Assembly: GCA_907163375.1 (NCBI GenBank)
Contig: CAJQUW010008680.1
Coordinates: 372,001-436,000, forward strand
Direction of reading: 5' to 3'
DNA length: 64,000 nucleotides
Origin: Prostheceraeus crozeri
Lineage: Eukaryota > Platyhelminthes > Polycladida > Euryleptidae
Shown here: positions 20,761 through 34,085 of the stretch, piece by piece
Layout of the letters: each line of letters starts with the position of its first letter
Position numbering within the stretch: the first letter of the stretch is position 1
Notes under the pieces: model-generated
Databases searched by the model: none
What the model saw: the letters and a program-made list of their open reading frames with translations, nothing else
Told to the model about the DNA's origin: nothing
Program-made: the position numbers and the translations under genes

Positions 20761-23700
20761 CTTGGACGGAAGATTATTTTGCTGATTAGTTATTTATCGT
20801 CAAACCTTTATATTGTTTTGAAAAGGCAGCTGTATCAAGCTTGATGTTGTATGAAGTCTCATTTCTCAACATTTCATTGTTATTGCTCCACTCTCTTGAT
20901 TCCTTGATAACATCATCAATAATTTCAACTAAATGGGAACTATTATCCATTGTTAGAATATCAAGCTGTTTTACACGTTTAAATTACTCAACGCTAATAC
21001 ATCATTAATACAACATAGCCACAACACTGCAATTTCGTGCCCTTTAAGAAAATCAGGTGGTATACGTTTTGGGTTCGAGACCGGTGTGGACTTAGGGCAC
21101 TTAAACCAGACTCCGCAAACGCTTCTTTTGTCTTCAAAATAGATAAAAAAAATAAATAGAAAAGGTCACACACGCATGCATGCTGCAATTTGGGAATGAA
21201 AAAATACGTCCCATCGCAACTCTGATTACATACTGTGTTCTAACGGCAAATTACATAAATAGCTTACTTTGAACGAAGAATGTCCGACTGCCTCATTCAG
21301 CATTGTTGGCGATGTCCCAAAATGTACCGCACTTGATAAAACATTCTTCAGAAATGTTCCCCGCAACAGATGGCTGCAGCATGCTCTACTTCCAAAACCA
21401 TTTAGGCGTATGATTTTTATATAGAGACGCCATTCTATGAGAAAATTCTTGTGGACCGAACGTGATAATTGGAAGCGTTAAAAAGTGCAATAAACAGAAT
21501 TTGTTTGCTAGGTTCTCAGTTATAGCAATGCTGCGCTATTTCAGTTCAGCTTATATGATTTCATAGCAAACATATGACGTCGATTTTTGTGTTGACATGA
21601 CCTAAGCTAAGCTGAAAATTCATAAAATTCTATTATTGGAAACAGCGAACAAAAAGCTGCGGTGAACGTTTTCCATGAGTTAACAATTCGTTTATTTTTA
21701 TCCCACTTTACAAAAGTTTCAAACGGCTATTGCGAAAGAAGAATGTTCTCAAAACCTTTTAAAAGTTGCAGGTGAAGATGATGAACAAATATTCTGCCGC
21801 AACGTATTCCACGCCATAGCTCCAAAAACAGGAAATGTCCTATCACTATTGTCACATCTGACGTTCTTATTTGAGATAAGCATTATAAATCCTTGTTGCG
21901 TTATCTCGTGCATCAGATTCAGGTAGGCCTACATCAGCAGTATGCATGTGCCTGTGATTCTAGACCAAAAAGAATACATTGCTCCCTTATGCAATGTGCA
22001 CATACTTCGTCTTCATTCGAGCTGCAACTTGACAAACGATGAAGGAGCGATTATATAAACGATGAAAATGCAAAGCTATGATAGAGTATAGATGAAGTTT
22101 GATCAATTACAGTGTCATCCTATTTAGATGCTCGTGGTTCATAGTTTGGAGCTATGTATGAATGCGTTTGAATAGGTCCAACTGAAACCGAACAAAGCCA
22201 ATTCATTAATTATGTTCTGATTCCAGAACTACATCAAATTTTCAAGGTCGTTCTGAAAAACAGCTGATTTACTGTTCTGCTGTTCTGCCTTAGAAGCAGA
22301 ACAAGGCCTGAGTGCACTGAGTTTCTATAGCAACAGTAAACATGTGACTAGATAAAAATTAGTCAAATAGTAAAGGATTGTATCATAGAGGATTATATTT
22401 TACATTGAATGAATTTATTGAGGAAGATTTGCAAGCAATGATAACTACATTGTTGACGAAAATGGTCATGATGAATGCAATATGCTGTTAGAAGAATGAT
22501 GAGAGAATTGAGAACTGGGCTGTGGAGACTGTTCATTTTATGTTGAAGATGACTTCAAATCATACTTTTGTGTCAATCGTCAAGTGGCAGAGTATTTATT
22601 ACACGCAATAGAAACAAAAGATGGTTTCATTAAATATGACCATTAGACGACGACCATCTGTGTCACCAGTGAAGCAACTAATGAAGCAATAAGAGAAATA
22701 AGCAAATGAAAATAGTAATTAAAAATAAGCAATTATCTCAACTACATGGATCACGAATTACCAGCATTAGTTGCTGACAAAAAAGGTGTCAAATTGAGTT
22801 GATTAATAGAGTCGTTCATCAATAATCGCAGTTTTTCGATGTTGGACACTTCTGAATGCGTTGTATCGACCTATCATTCAGAAAAGTACACTACCTCACA
22901 TTTTACGTTTTTGGCCAAGACAGAAATTTCTGTTCCCCAATTTCTGTTCTCCATTACAGCTGTTTATTCTTGAAAAACCACGTATTGATGGAATTCAAAC
23001 GCGCGCCTTCCGGATTCATTCATTTGGGCACTTGTTCCAGAACCAGTGCAATTTTCAGTGCACTGAGAAAAATAAATGAATCGGCTACACCGGCTTTTCC
23101 GGACAGGTTATTCTGGGATCAACTCGAACGTATCTTGAAATGCTTAATTTATGATTAATTTAAATGCTCCCATACGAAAATGCATCTTGTATGGGAGGAA
23201 TGGAATTGATAAATAAAATACGTCTGTCTGTGCGTCTGTGAAATGCTTTTCACAACGTGCTCTGTCAAATAATTAAAACAGCACATATATCAATATGTTT
23301 ATATCAATGTTAATCATCTATTTTAATTATTGATGTTATTTATTATAAATATGATTTACATTAATGTTCTATCTGAAAACTGCACAATCCAATAGAATAG
23401 GTAAAAAATGTATGTGCATCGTAAACCAATCATATGCATATGTTGTGATTTATACTTCGCTACCGGTAGTAAAGATCACAGCAGCAGGTAGCCTGCTGTC
23501 CTTCCTTGCAATCAAGATATCTATGTCAGGTCAGCCTCATTGAGTCCGTTAATCAAAGGAGCTTCATTTACACTATACATACTTCATTTACACTTTGCTT
23601 TGCTGTTGGATAGAATCAAGTTCAAGTATTTTAACTTAGGCCTAATAAGTTTTACTTTAAATCATTCAAATGATGGCAAGGCTATATGAAAATTTTGTTA

Positions 23701-26500
23701 TGGATGATTTTTGTTCAATTAAACCCGTTTTAGGCTAATATACACTAATTCCCAGAATAGCTGGCACATTTGGAAAGCGCATCCAACATACATGCACACT
23801 GTTCGGGCAAATTCATTTTTAATGACTGCTTAAGACAGAAAAGAAAAATATCGCTATAATCGTTGTACAGAACCTTATAATTAACTGAATCCGTTCCTTT
23901 TTTCAATACAACATTGGATATCCACTACAACAAGAAAGTTTTCGGGATTTCCGAATGTGCTTCGGTTACAGGATAATAGGGCCTATTGAATTGAAACGCT
24001 CATGTTTAGGAAATACTGCAATTTCTATTGCACTTTTGTCGATAAACCTGATGCTCTGTACATCAGATACTCGTATGCAGATTCCATGTGATCAATTTTA
24101 CAAGAGACTGTGGAATTCATTTCTTTAATTCTATGTCTGTGATTAATACCTTCAATTATTATGAATGGAAGTTCATTTAGTGCCTTGACAATCAACGGCG
24201 ATGTTGTGAAATCTATCGGCACGCTATGGGACAAACTTGGCTAAAGTGGACAACACTCCTTTCGGTTAGCCTTGAATTTACATGTGTAGATGGCTTTTTA
24301 TTTTGTCGACGATCACTTGCCCAGTGAGTACGTAACGTTACTACCAATCACGCGAAGACAATTGTACGTCTGCATGAGACTATTGTACTTGCTGAGATGA
24401 CAAATTTGTGATGGAAACGACCACTTAACATCGTCTTAGCTTGAAGGGAGTGACGATCTGGTTCAAATTCTGTCAAAAGTTGCATCAACTTATCATTAAG
24501 CATTATGCCAAAACTTGATTTGGAGCTGTTGCTATGGTTTCCCAGATACAAAGCCTTAAAGTACTTGGGTGAAGTGGAAATGCCGTATAGGGAAAATTGG
24601 ACAGTTTATCAGCGTAAAATGGACACTTTCAGTCTAATGTGGACACCTTGAATTCAAGATTAACAGTATTGCCATAATCCATTTTTCAATTCTTCTAGCT
24701 TTCTCTTGCATCAATTTGTCAGAATAGACCCGCGTGTCAGGGTTGGAAATGGCCGCGGTCGGGCCGGCCGTCGGCGTATTCAAAACCGGCCGGTCGGGGA
24801 TGGGACGGTGGATGGCGTCTCTGTACCTGTTGGCTAATTAAGGCTTTGATCGTTACACATTATTTGGTCAACTTTTGCCATCAGACATTATTCAATTTCC
24901 ACATACGAGTAGCTTCCATGAGTGGTAGGCCTACCGGTACTCGGATAATCGGATAATCGAAAGTTGCCTATTACCGGTACAATACAATATCATGCAATGA
25001 AATTATTCGCACCTTCATAACATGTTTTGTGCGATAAACAGTAATACGCGTGATGACTTATTTACTAATTTATTGAGCTGTAGGTCTTCTTTAGAATTTA
25101 TAAGATGTTTTTAAAGTCAATCAAACCCAAGCAAATTGAAAACAGATAATCAAAATAATGACCCAAACGAGCATTGATACAATAATATCCCGCTTCCACA
25201 ATAAAGCTTTAAGCGATCAGCAATTCTAAGATCCAAAACAAAAGTTTTTCTAACGATAAAAGCTCTTAGGTGAACGATTGCTGAGTGCTGATGCTACGAA
25301 ATGTTTTGTGTGCGACGTGCAAACTTGATTTCAAGTGATTCACTGAAGTGAGATTCATTTCTTCATTTGTGAGGGAATTCCAGTGATTTGTGACATCCAT
25401 TGAGAACTATCTCCTCTACCATTTAAATTCAGATCTTCTTAGTCTACATTGATGACCACGAGCTGACGTATAGGAGTCTGGAAAAATACGCTCGCCAAAT
25501 TTGTTATCAATTTTTAATTTCACTGAGTGTCCCTGAACAGCGCCAATTAAAATTTATCACGTGCCGTTAACTTATCAAAAATAATTCTTCACGATCCAAT
25601 GTCAAATGTTCGGGTAGTAGGCCCTCAGGTTGCTTTGAAATCCATTTTTATTCATTTCATCTCCAAGCTCAACGTGTTCCCATATTGTGAAATTGTTCAA
25701 GATCTGGAACAGTTTTACAAAAGATAGGCTGAGGAATACACAATGCTTCCGAACTTTGCAATATAAACACATGCGAACAATACATCTGCTTTTACACAAG
25801 ACTCATATCAAATTGCATAATAACATCGAATTCATAATTGTTTGCAAACACTCCGAACTCAACAGAATGCCAAAATTTATTTTTATAAAAGTTTTCATAC
25901 AGGCACGCATATCACTTAAGTTGCAGCATCTTTTTATTGAAAATTTCACAGGAAATTTCAAATTCAAAATCAAAGACAATCAATTGGCATCAGAAATATA
26001 TCAGTTGTATAAGAAATTGATATGTGTATCCAAATATGATTCAGATATCAAGTCAGACAGCGTTTCGATGAGATTTCGGAATTAAAAATTTTACATACAT
26101 GAAAATGTTTTCTTTAAATCTCCGATGACCTTTATAAGTTCGCACTTTTCCACTTTCGTAAAATTGTGTTGGAGATGATTTTCATTTTCTTGATTTCAAC
26201 GATAATAATTTCGCATCTGAACAAATAGCTAACCATTTTCTCAAGATGAAAATTGCAACAATGACATTTCTTCGTCGATATTGTCCCGTCTGAAAAGTCA
26301 TGTAATGGCAATCAATTAGAGATTGCTCTTCCGGACTCAGATAGTCTCTAACGTTCTCTGTGAGAGCGTTCCGACTTCTCCGTATTCATAGCTTTGACTC
26401 AATCATCTAAGACATCTCAAATTTAATACATGTTAATGTTCCTCGGTGCATCGATGCACAACTTTTCCTGTTTTACAAAAAATACTCCGCGTGTAAAAGG
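20761..26500. other. Intergenic region with little recognisable content
   Basis: Between the RT pseudogene and the ANKRD55-like gene. On the minus strand at about 21690-21900 a reading FGAMAWNTLRQNI resembles the extreme C-terminal 'WN-x-LP' end of CR1/jockey-type LINE proteins; low confidence. Minus-strand frames at 24025-24234 and 24348-24551, and + frames at 22856-23158 and 25687-26085 (very AT-rich), show no known motif. A CAGGGTTGGAAATGGCCGC stretch at 24732 looks like one hAT end without a partner. Confidence 0.35.
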
Positions 26501-26538
26501 CGATGATAGCATTCAATTCATTTCTCTCCTTCCCTCTT

Positions 26539-26557
26539 CCTCTCTCTCTCTCTCTTT
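26539..26557. repeat. CT-rich microsatellite before the ANKRD55 start exon
   Basis: A CT-dinucleotide run in a pyrimidine-rich stretch (26520-26580) about 150 bp upstream of the start exon. It could be part of a promoter or of the polypyrimidine tract before a 5' UTR exon; the sequence does not decide this. Confidence 0.6.
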
Positions 26558-26727
26558 CCATTTCTCTCTCACAAGCTCTCATCGAATTGTGAATTGTCAG
26601 TTATTTACTCTCCAGCAAATGACGTCAATACCATTTCCACCAATCATCGTTTCATTGTTATTGGCTATCATCCGCTATTTTTCCAAACGTATTTGAGTTG
26701 TATTAACCTTCTACAGCAGCAACGTAC

Positions 26728-26788
26728 ATGGATGAGGTGGAGTTCTCGTGTACATTGGAACTCGGCAATGAAGATAACACTGACGACG
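26728..26788 (+). CDS. ANKRD55: ANKRD55-like gene, first coding exon
   Basis: ATG at 26728 (context GTACATGG) gives MDEVEFSCTLELGNEDNTDD and then a phase-1 donor (G|GTGAGT at 26788/26789). The residual G plus the AT at the start of the 45622 exon makes Asp, and the frame stays open, so the join is supported by phase, although no known motif lies in this exon. An acceptor-like TTCTACAGCAG just upstream suggests that a non-coding 5' exon precedes it. The N-terminus before the ankyrin repeats is acidic, as in vertebrate ANKRD55. It is joined to the rest by an 18.8-kb intron, so it is the least secure exon. Confidence 0.62.
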
Positions 26789-28989
26789 GTGAGTAGTTTG
26801 TATTTTGATGAATGTTTTAACATGTAAAATGCATGCAGGAAAGCTACGTCATTTAGTGTAAATCAATTTCACAACTCTTGGAAATATCTTGCAGATAACT
26901 TCTTGTCGTTTGAATACTGACATTGACTCAAAGTCCACGACATATATTAATCGCTAGGCCTATTCTTGAAGCTCTATGTTGGATTAACATTGAAAGTTGA
27001 AGTAATCAAAAATTGAAGTTCAACAAAAGTTTGAAAAAATACATGTATTATAAGCACTTTCTACTTTCCCTTTGGTAAATTACGAGTTAAAAGATTTCGT
27101 TGAATTTTGATTCATCGTGTCGAAAAATTGTCAGTTTTTATAGTAGAAGGATTAATGCGCAACAACATCTTTTGTTTACATTGGTGGCTAAATACTATTA
27201 TTTTGTCTACACTGAGGAAACTTCCATGTATGTCACATGACAAGCTTCAAATAGTGAAAGGCAACACTTCATTGAACCAGAATTTAAATATAGCCTTTGT
27301 TGTAGGTTACAATATTTCCATGTGGAGTGACTGACCAAAAGTCTTGAAACGAAATCCATCACGTATACTAGGCCTATTTGAATGCTGAGAATAATGCCAA
27401 AAACATGTGTCTTTGACAGCAAGCAGATTCTGGCATTTCTCAATTCAAATCTTGAAAATGTTTCAATACCTGTGATTCATCTATCATTCCAGTAAATCAG
27501 TCATCGACTGGTCAATAATCTCTTGAACCGTCTAACTAACTCTTTTGATTAACGACGGCCAACTCTACAACCGACTTCCTTGGACAGATAGACCTGCACC
27601 TGAAATTCGCTACTTCTTTTCATGTACTCGTAATTCACTATTCGAAATTTCTTAAACTTCTGCTGTTGTAAGAGTTTTTTAGAGGGTGTGCAGTTCATGA
27701 GTTGTATGTGCGTGCAATAGTTAAAACGCGGAATTCATTTATTTGCAAAGTATCTACACACGTAGTTCGAGAATCGTTTTTGACTTTGTCAAATAGTCGC
27801 AGAATATATAAGTAGGTTTGCGAGTTTAGTAGCTACATTGCAAATTTGCAGATTCGCATTTTGATGATGTATATGAAGACGGAGAGAAGCCAAATAAGTC
27901 AAGGGTGTTATTGGTCCTGTGATTTTTATGCTTCGTCAGACACCGCTACATGAAGCGATTACAAACTGACGAGTAGCTATGTATGATATCTATTTACTGA
28001 GACTTCCTTTGCTTCACGTAAGCATGTGAAGCTAAAGAAGTACGTGGGCTGCGCTAAGGACATGCTACAGTTTGCCGTCGGTTTCAGCACATAAATGCAG
28101 GTCGAGCTAGGCCAAAGCTGAAAGAAGGGAGAAGTCTCAAGTTTTAATGGTAGATTTTTTACATGCATTGCAATATGCCTATTAACCTCCGAAATAGTGT
28201 AATTTGTATTATCCAATTGTTATCTATGAATAGCCGAACGATTACGGAATACTGTAAGATTTTTATAATTTGTAGACCCCGCAGCTGCTGAATAAAAAAA
28301 GGCGAAGCGAAATCAAACCCATGTTTTTTCTCTTTCTTCTTATTACCGGTATATCATTTCATATGCTATTATTGTATGATATTGTATAATTTCTTCACCA
28401 TGTTTATTTTTCTCTTTTACGTGCTAATTTTCAATTTTCCTTTGCTTGTAAGCCGCAGTTGACTGAAACATGAGTAATAATCATCCACTTAATAAAAGTC
28501 TAAGGCTATGATGATTTGACATCAGCAGTTCACGCACTGATGGAGTATTACAAAGCTTGCACGCATTAAGAAAAGTGACATGCATGTAGCCAACATCTAA
28601 TGCCTTGCAATTAACGTAGCTTATATAATATGAATGAAGTTGTATAGACTATAGCGAATCCAAAGTCAAATCTGATGTAAATAAAAAAGTAATGTACAAT
28701 GTAAAGCATACCTCAGATACGCAATATTTACAAATAATACGCAATATTATGATATTTCGAAAATCGAAACGGTAGCAATTATTGGAGACAACGTTTTACT
28801 GTCGAAGCAGCGTTGAGGGCAAATTTAAAAAAGATCCTTGCAGGAATGTTCTTTGTGTTCTTGATAAGTGTCTAGAAGCAATTACCCGTCAAATGGCATT
28901 CCATTTACTGACAGGCGCATAATTTCAATTCAGATATGGCAATGTGATACTTGCAGCCCAGGCAGTCTACCTGCTTGCAAACTGATGTG
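26789..28989. other. ANKRD55 intron 1, first part, nothing recognised
   Basis: AT-rich intronic sequence. Short frames at 27107-27334, 27207-27443 and 27977-28216 lack motifs. Confidence 0.4.
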
Positions 28990-29480
28990 TTCACAGAATT
29001 AGATTGTTTAATCGTGTCACTTTGCTAGAAGTGCAAACTGATTCAAACACATGGCACATGCAGGAACTTAATAAGTGGGCAAAAAGAAATTTTTAATACC
29101 TTGCAGAGATAGGAAAAATAGTCATGCGTCGCTTGCGGATTGCTCTGAATTCCTTCAAAATGCTCCGATCGCCACGACTCCTTCAGATTCGAAGAATTCA
29201 GATCATTGCGCAAAAGTTTTCTCGATAATGTTGGGCCCTCAAATCATTTTAAAAAAGTTAGCAGGCGCACGAAAAAAAGTTCACAAACTTCTCTGTAGAA
29301 CTTGACATCGACTGTGTCTCTTTGCCGTGCGATCCGATTGATAACAGTCACTGAAACTTCGCACAATTTGGCGCGTTTAATGTAATGTTGAACTGGCTGC
29401 TCATTGTTTGATTGCTATGGTATTATGTCAGCAGATTGTGCCATTCCATTTACGTTACATGTTCCAATGTTTCCCTTCTA
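28990..29480 (+). repeat. Interspersed repeat family B, copy 1
   Basis: About 490 bp, closely matched by the complement of 62095-62690 (shared landmarks: CACTTTGCTAGAAGTGCAAA, then CACATGCAGGAACTTA, then TCGATAATGTTGG). It contains an apparent frame (29075-29305), but the copies differ by frameshifts and no protein family is evident. No TIR or poly(A) tail recognised, so the class is open. Confidence 0.7.
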
Positions 29481-29898
29481 GTCAAACAGAAGACGAGACG
29501 ACCTGTCTAATTCTGTGGATGTGTTATTAGGTGGATAACTACAATTGTAAGTCAAAAATGAGACTTTTGCATGATGATTAGCGGCATCTACATTTGCACG
29601 TGCTCAATAAATTCTAGCTGAATCCTAGACGAAATCACAGAGGCTTTCTGCAAGGATGCATTGCCAGTAATCTCGAGTAAAGCGAGAACTGATGATTTCA
29701 GAGTCACTTAGACAGATTTTGTCTTACGGGCTTCTTCTATTCAATTATTTTAGTGCTGAGTTTTTTTGTTGACCAGAGTTATTACTTCATGATGTATGCA
29801 AGAATCAATGAATCAAATTAAATTAAAAAAATCAAAAGTTGATTGAAAGTCTAAGATAAAAGCATATAGCGAAAGTAATTCATGGTACGCACGAAGCA

Positions 29899-30563
29899 AC
29901 TTTTTGGAATTGAAAAATGTCCATGAAATCGACTAGCATGCTCTGATGTAGTTTGCATGCTGATTCCGAAAATGACATTTTTAAACTCATTCATTCAGCT
30001 GTTTTTGAATAAATCGATGTCTACTGATTTCAAAGATTTCCATATGTGGCAATCTGATCAATATTAAGGCTATTAAAAAATGTCCGTGTTACTTATCTGC
30101 ATTCTCTCCTACTGCAGGATAAGCCTAATTTGTAGGTGAGACAATCGATATTTTCTGATTTCAGATGCTTCCATACATGACAATCTGATTAATATTAATT
30201 GAAAAACCGATATATTCACAATTCAATGCACGTCAAATATTTCGATCATCTTTCCTGTAATCAATCTTGAGTTGCTAGATTCTCCGTTCATAGATAATGC
30301 AACTAAAACATCTACGCAGTTTTCACAGATGCTCATCCTACAGTAACAGATAATGCAGATAAATAACGCGGGTAATTTTTTCAGTAGCTTTAATATTGAT
30401 CAGATTGCCACATATGGAAATCTTTGAAATCAGTGAACATCGATTTATTCAAAAACAGTTCAATGAATGAGTTTAAGAAATATAATTTTCGGAATCAGCA
30501 TGTAAAACTGCATCAGAACATGCTAGCCAATTTCACGGACATTTTTCAACTCCAAAAAGTTGC
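29899..30563. mobile_element. Foldback-type MITE with long imperfect arms
   Basis: The left arm 29899-30130 and right arm 30325-30563 are inverted copies (landmarks GATTTCAAAGATTTCCATAT on one side and its complement on the other; tips near CAACTTTTTGG). Imperfect identity indicates an older insertion than the 4.8-kb palindrome. No coding capacity. No clear TSD. Confidence 0.75.
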
Positions 30564-30620
30564 ATCGTGTAAGGAAAGTAAGTTCATTGAATAAATAAGT
30601 TAAGAGTTAAAACACTCTCT

Positions 30621-30687
30621 TCAAATCTAATGTTATTTTTAAAAACCTAGAATTTAGTTTTTAAAATAACATTTGATTCGAAGAACT
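30621..30687. repeat. Short hairpin
   Basis: Arms TTCAAATCTAATGTTATTTT and its near-complement around an AAACCTAGAATTTAG centre. Possibly a MITE relic; function unknown. Confidence 0.65.
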
Positions 30688-31049
30688 TGTTTTCTCGGGA
30701 ACTACACTACCGAATCCCAATCATGATGCAAAAGTTAGATAATATTGAAATCAAAGTCAATTTTTAATCAAAGTGTTATGTTTGCTGTACAACCTGTCTC
30801 GAATTTGAATATGTTTATCGTTGTTATAAATGCATGACTTCACTAACACATAGCTTATATATGGCATATGATCGCGTTGCTTCATGATCTGAATATAGTG
30901 CCATGTCAGAAATTGCGGCTCTGACTTTGCAGTCCTCGTTTAGTCTTAAAAAACAGAATTTCAATGTTATCCCTTGTCTGTATTCCATTACAATTGAAAA
31001 ATATTCTCCGATTTGAATTTTCCTCGAAATTCCTTTTACAGCCTTCGAC

Positions 31050-31500
31050 GCAGCGTTTTTTTTCTACAAGAACTCATCAGTGCGTCTGGAAATGGCACAT
31101 ACTGGCATATGACATCTGGAATTCCGAGATACCTACACGTAATACGCTATCCTGAGCCGCACTGCGAATTCTTGCAGGACGAAATAGCTCCAGAAAATGA
31201 GACGCTTACATGATGATTCGCACTCTTTGACTACAACGAATCTGCTCGTCTGCCGAGTTCTTTTCCGTTCCTCTTCTTGCTAGACAGGATCAAAGAAAAA
31301 TACATGTAAATTCGATAGGAAGCAGATTCCGGCTTTCCTTAGAATGGAGATTGACAATGCTTTTTTTGATTAAATTAGAAATGATAAATACGCTATCTGA
31401 GCCTCACTGCGAATTCTTGCAGGACGAAACAGCTCCAGAAAATGAGACGTTTTCTTTGAATAAATTAGAAATTGACCTACTAAGTCTATAGCCGTTACTT
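31050..31500 (+). repeat. Interspersed repeat family A, copy 1
   Basis: Shares ordered blocks with 47486-47760, 47940-48149 (minus) and 58380-58720: a GTTTCTGCAGG-like or TTCTTGCAGG block, CTACTACGAAT or CTACAACGAAT, TCTGCCGAGTTCT, AGACAGGATCAAAGAAAAA, TGTAAAT(C/T)C(A/G)ATAGGA. A second partial unit (GCCTCACTGCGAATTCTTGC, 31400-31450) repeats part of it within 250 bp. No TIR seen. Copies differ considerably. Confidence 0.65.
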
Positions 31501-33980
31501 TTGGTCTATAATGTCGTCAGGTCATCTTTTATTATGTGTGTGTTATTATTATGCTTCTGATCTGGCATGCTTGCGGGAATGTGGCTTAATGTGAATAAAA
31601 TTAGCCAAAATGTTGTGTTTACCAATATCTAGATGGTTACTAAATTTGTTTATCTTGATTGTCTCATTTTCGGCCTCGTTCACTGCAGAAACTCGTTCTA
31701 ACTGCTGGACTATAAGATCTATCTGAAATTCAGAGTAATTTTCTACTGAGGATTTTAAAAGCGATATTCTGTTCGGTATTTTTAATGCGCGATAACTTGA
31801 TATAATTATATAATCCCATCGAAAATATATATAATTTGAAAGTTCAAGAAAAAAAGTGCCAATAGATCAAGGAAAATTATAATGGACCAACTTCGTAACA
31901 CTTTGTAATGGACAAATAAATGCTTTATAACACTTTAATAAATGGAAAATGTTCATTAAAACCGCAGGCTACACTGTCTCTACTGGTATTAATCGTCATG
32001 CACTTTATATTTGCAGCAGTTGCATCTTAATTTTCTTTTACTATCATTAAAATCGAACGTATTTTTGTTAAAAAATTGCATTGCTATCTGTCTAGTTTTG
32101 TACATATGTACCTGTATTTAATTTCTGCACGTTCTTATAATGTTGCCATTTCTACAGAGATGTCCGTTGGTCTTTTTGAATCCCTATACGACAAGTCACA
32201 TTTTGGTCTTCGATTTCTATTTTATTCTTTTATTAACTCAAGATGTTAAAAAAATCAAAGAGTTCTTTGCGCATATCATCAATCACTGACTGTGGGCCCC
32301 ATGACCTACGGATAATCATAAACAAGTAGGAAATACAAGCAGGCACAAAAATGATTTTCAGGTTCTTTGATATCGACTTATTCAAGATCAAAATAAAAGG
32401 TTAAGGTCAATTACTCATGGCATTGTGAGCGGGCGTCATCAGGACAGACTTTTTGTGGAGAGAGGATATCAAAATTAATTGTGGTCAATGCGCATTGCCA
32501 TGAAATGCAGTATTTGACTGACCTTGCCTACATGCTTTTGTAGGAAGATGAAAAAACCCGAGGTTATTTCCTTCTCTACAGTCATGATCATGTATTTGCA
32601 GGAATAAGTTATCAGCACTTAATGAAGAAATCAAATGAAACTAAGGTTTCATTGATAATATTAATTTCAGGATTTTCTATAACACTCCATGAATCATAAA
32701 GCGTGATGAACAGAGGCGTAACAGTAATGTCTCCTCCTTATTCACAAGCTTTCTTTTCCTATTGAATAGTTTGCCCTTTCTCCTAAATGAAGGAATCTCT
32801 AACATGTAAACCATCCAAACAAAACAAAAATGCTTGCTAAAGTGACAACAAACACGTGAACGTTGTCGAAAAGGTGAATCATTTTGTCAGCGATGTCTTG
32901 TAAAAGGAAGCATCTGGGAACGAAATGGTGCAGGAGGCTATGCTTTTGTCTAATTTACCTTTCTCTTTTCGCAACATCCTTGATCAAGATTTTATTTTCT
33001 GTTGCACATTTTCAAAATTAATTGATTAAGTCAACTGAAGTTACAAGGGAAATGGGAATCCTATGGGTTTTTCCATTGTAATGGGACAGTGTGCAGACCT
33101 GCTTCCATATGAGGCAATTGTGGGGGAAGCATTCGACCTTGGAATTAAATTACTGTAATCTTTTTTGGCGATTGGCGACGATGACAGTCTGTTCTCAGTC
33201 GAATTCGACCATGTGAAAGCTTCATCAATATTCGCAATGAGACGCCATAGATTTGCCTCCGATTGTGCCTGAAGCATATGACACTAGTGAGTGTGCATAC
33301 TAGTGTTTTGAAGGGTAGCTACTCCATGTACTAATACTGCGGCAAGTAGTGCCAGAAATAATCACCCATATAAAAAATTACAGGTAATTTTACATCACTA
33401 GCATATACCATAGCGTCCTAGAGTTGTGTGTAGGGTGTAGATCAAGGATTGCAAATACCCGGGTTTTTTCAGGCACCCGGATCCCAGTTCCTAATCTAGT
33501 GATGAAATTGCATGTAATTCGTTTTCATTATCATGAAATATTGAATAGCCTGGTTTCTTTTTAACTAATAAATGTATATCCTACTATTATGAACTTATTG
33601 ATGATTACAGCTGTTGTTCATTGTAAGTATATAGTACAGTAGTTGGACCAATGCCATAAGTCTGGAGAATCACAATGGATCTTGCTTCATCTTATTAGCT
33701 TTGAAATTCATGTATGTCCATTCATTCATTAGTGTGGATTAGTAAAGTGGCTGCAGTGGTTGCAAGCCTACCACGGTAACATGACAGATAGAATGAACAA
33801 AGCAGTTAATTGAAAGTTACTTCATCTTTTCTGTAACCTTAATAGATGGTCATTCAATATCGAGCTACAGATATTCCTGGATAAAACATTTCTATTCAGA
33901 TTTATATTCGCATTCTTAGCTGTCCACATGCACTCCCAACTCTAAGTAGCTAGCGAGAAAAACTGGTTTGAGGTTCTATA
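31501..33980. other. ANKRD55 intron 1, no gene recognised
   Basis: AT-rich. A frame at 33041-33277 on the minus strand has no known motif. A CAAGGATTGCAAATACCCGG stretch at 33448 resembles one end of a hAT element, but no partner was found. Confidence 0.35.
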
Positions 33981-34085
33981 TAGTGATATAACTACGACAT
34001 CTGTACTACCACAGAAAATGTAGCACGAGGCGAACCGAGTGCTACATCTTTCTATGGTAGTACAGATGGAGTAGTTATATCACTA
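33981..34085. repeat. 105-bp near-perfect palindrome
   Basis: Arms 33981-34026 and 34039-34085 around a 12-base loop GAGGCGAACCGA. The stem contains CATCTGTACTACCA and GTAGCAC with complements on the other side. It looks like a palindromic MITE or the folded end of one. Inserted in intron 1, between unannotated stretches. Confidence 0.85.

Noticed and set aside
24732..24810. CAGGGTTGGAAATGGCCGC, possible hAT end
   Set aside because: No inverted partner or 8-bp duplication found within the next few kb.
25687..26085. 132-residue plus-strand frame
   Set aside because: Very AT-rich, Lys/Phe/Ile-dominated, no motif or splice context; likely chance.
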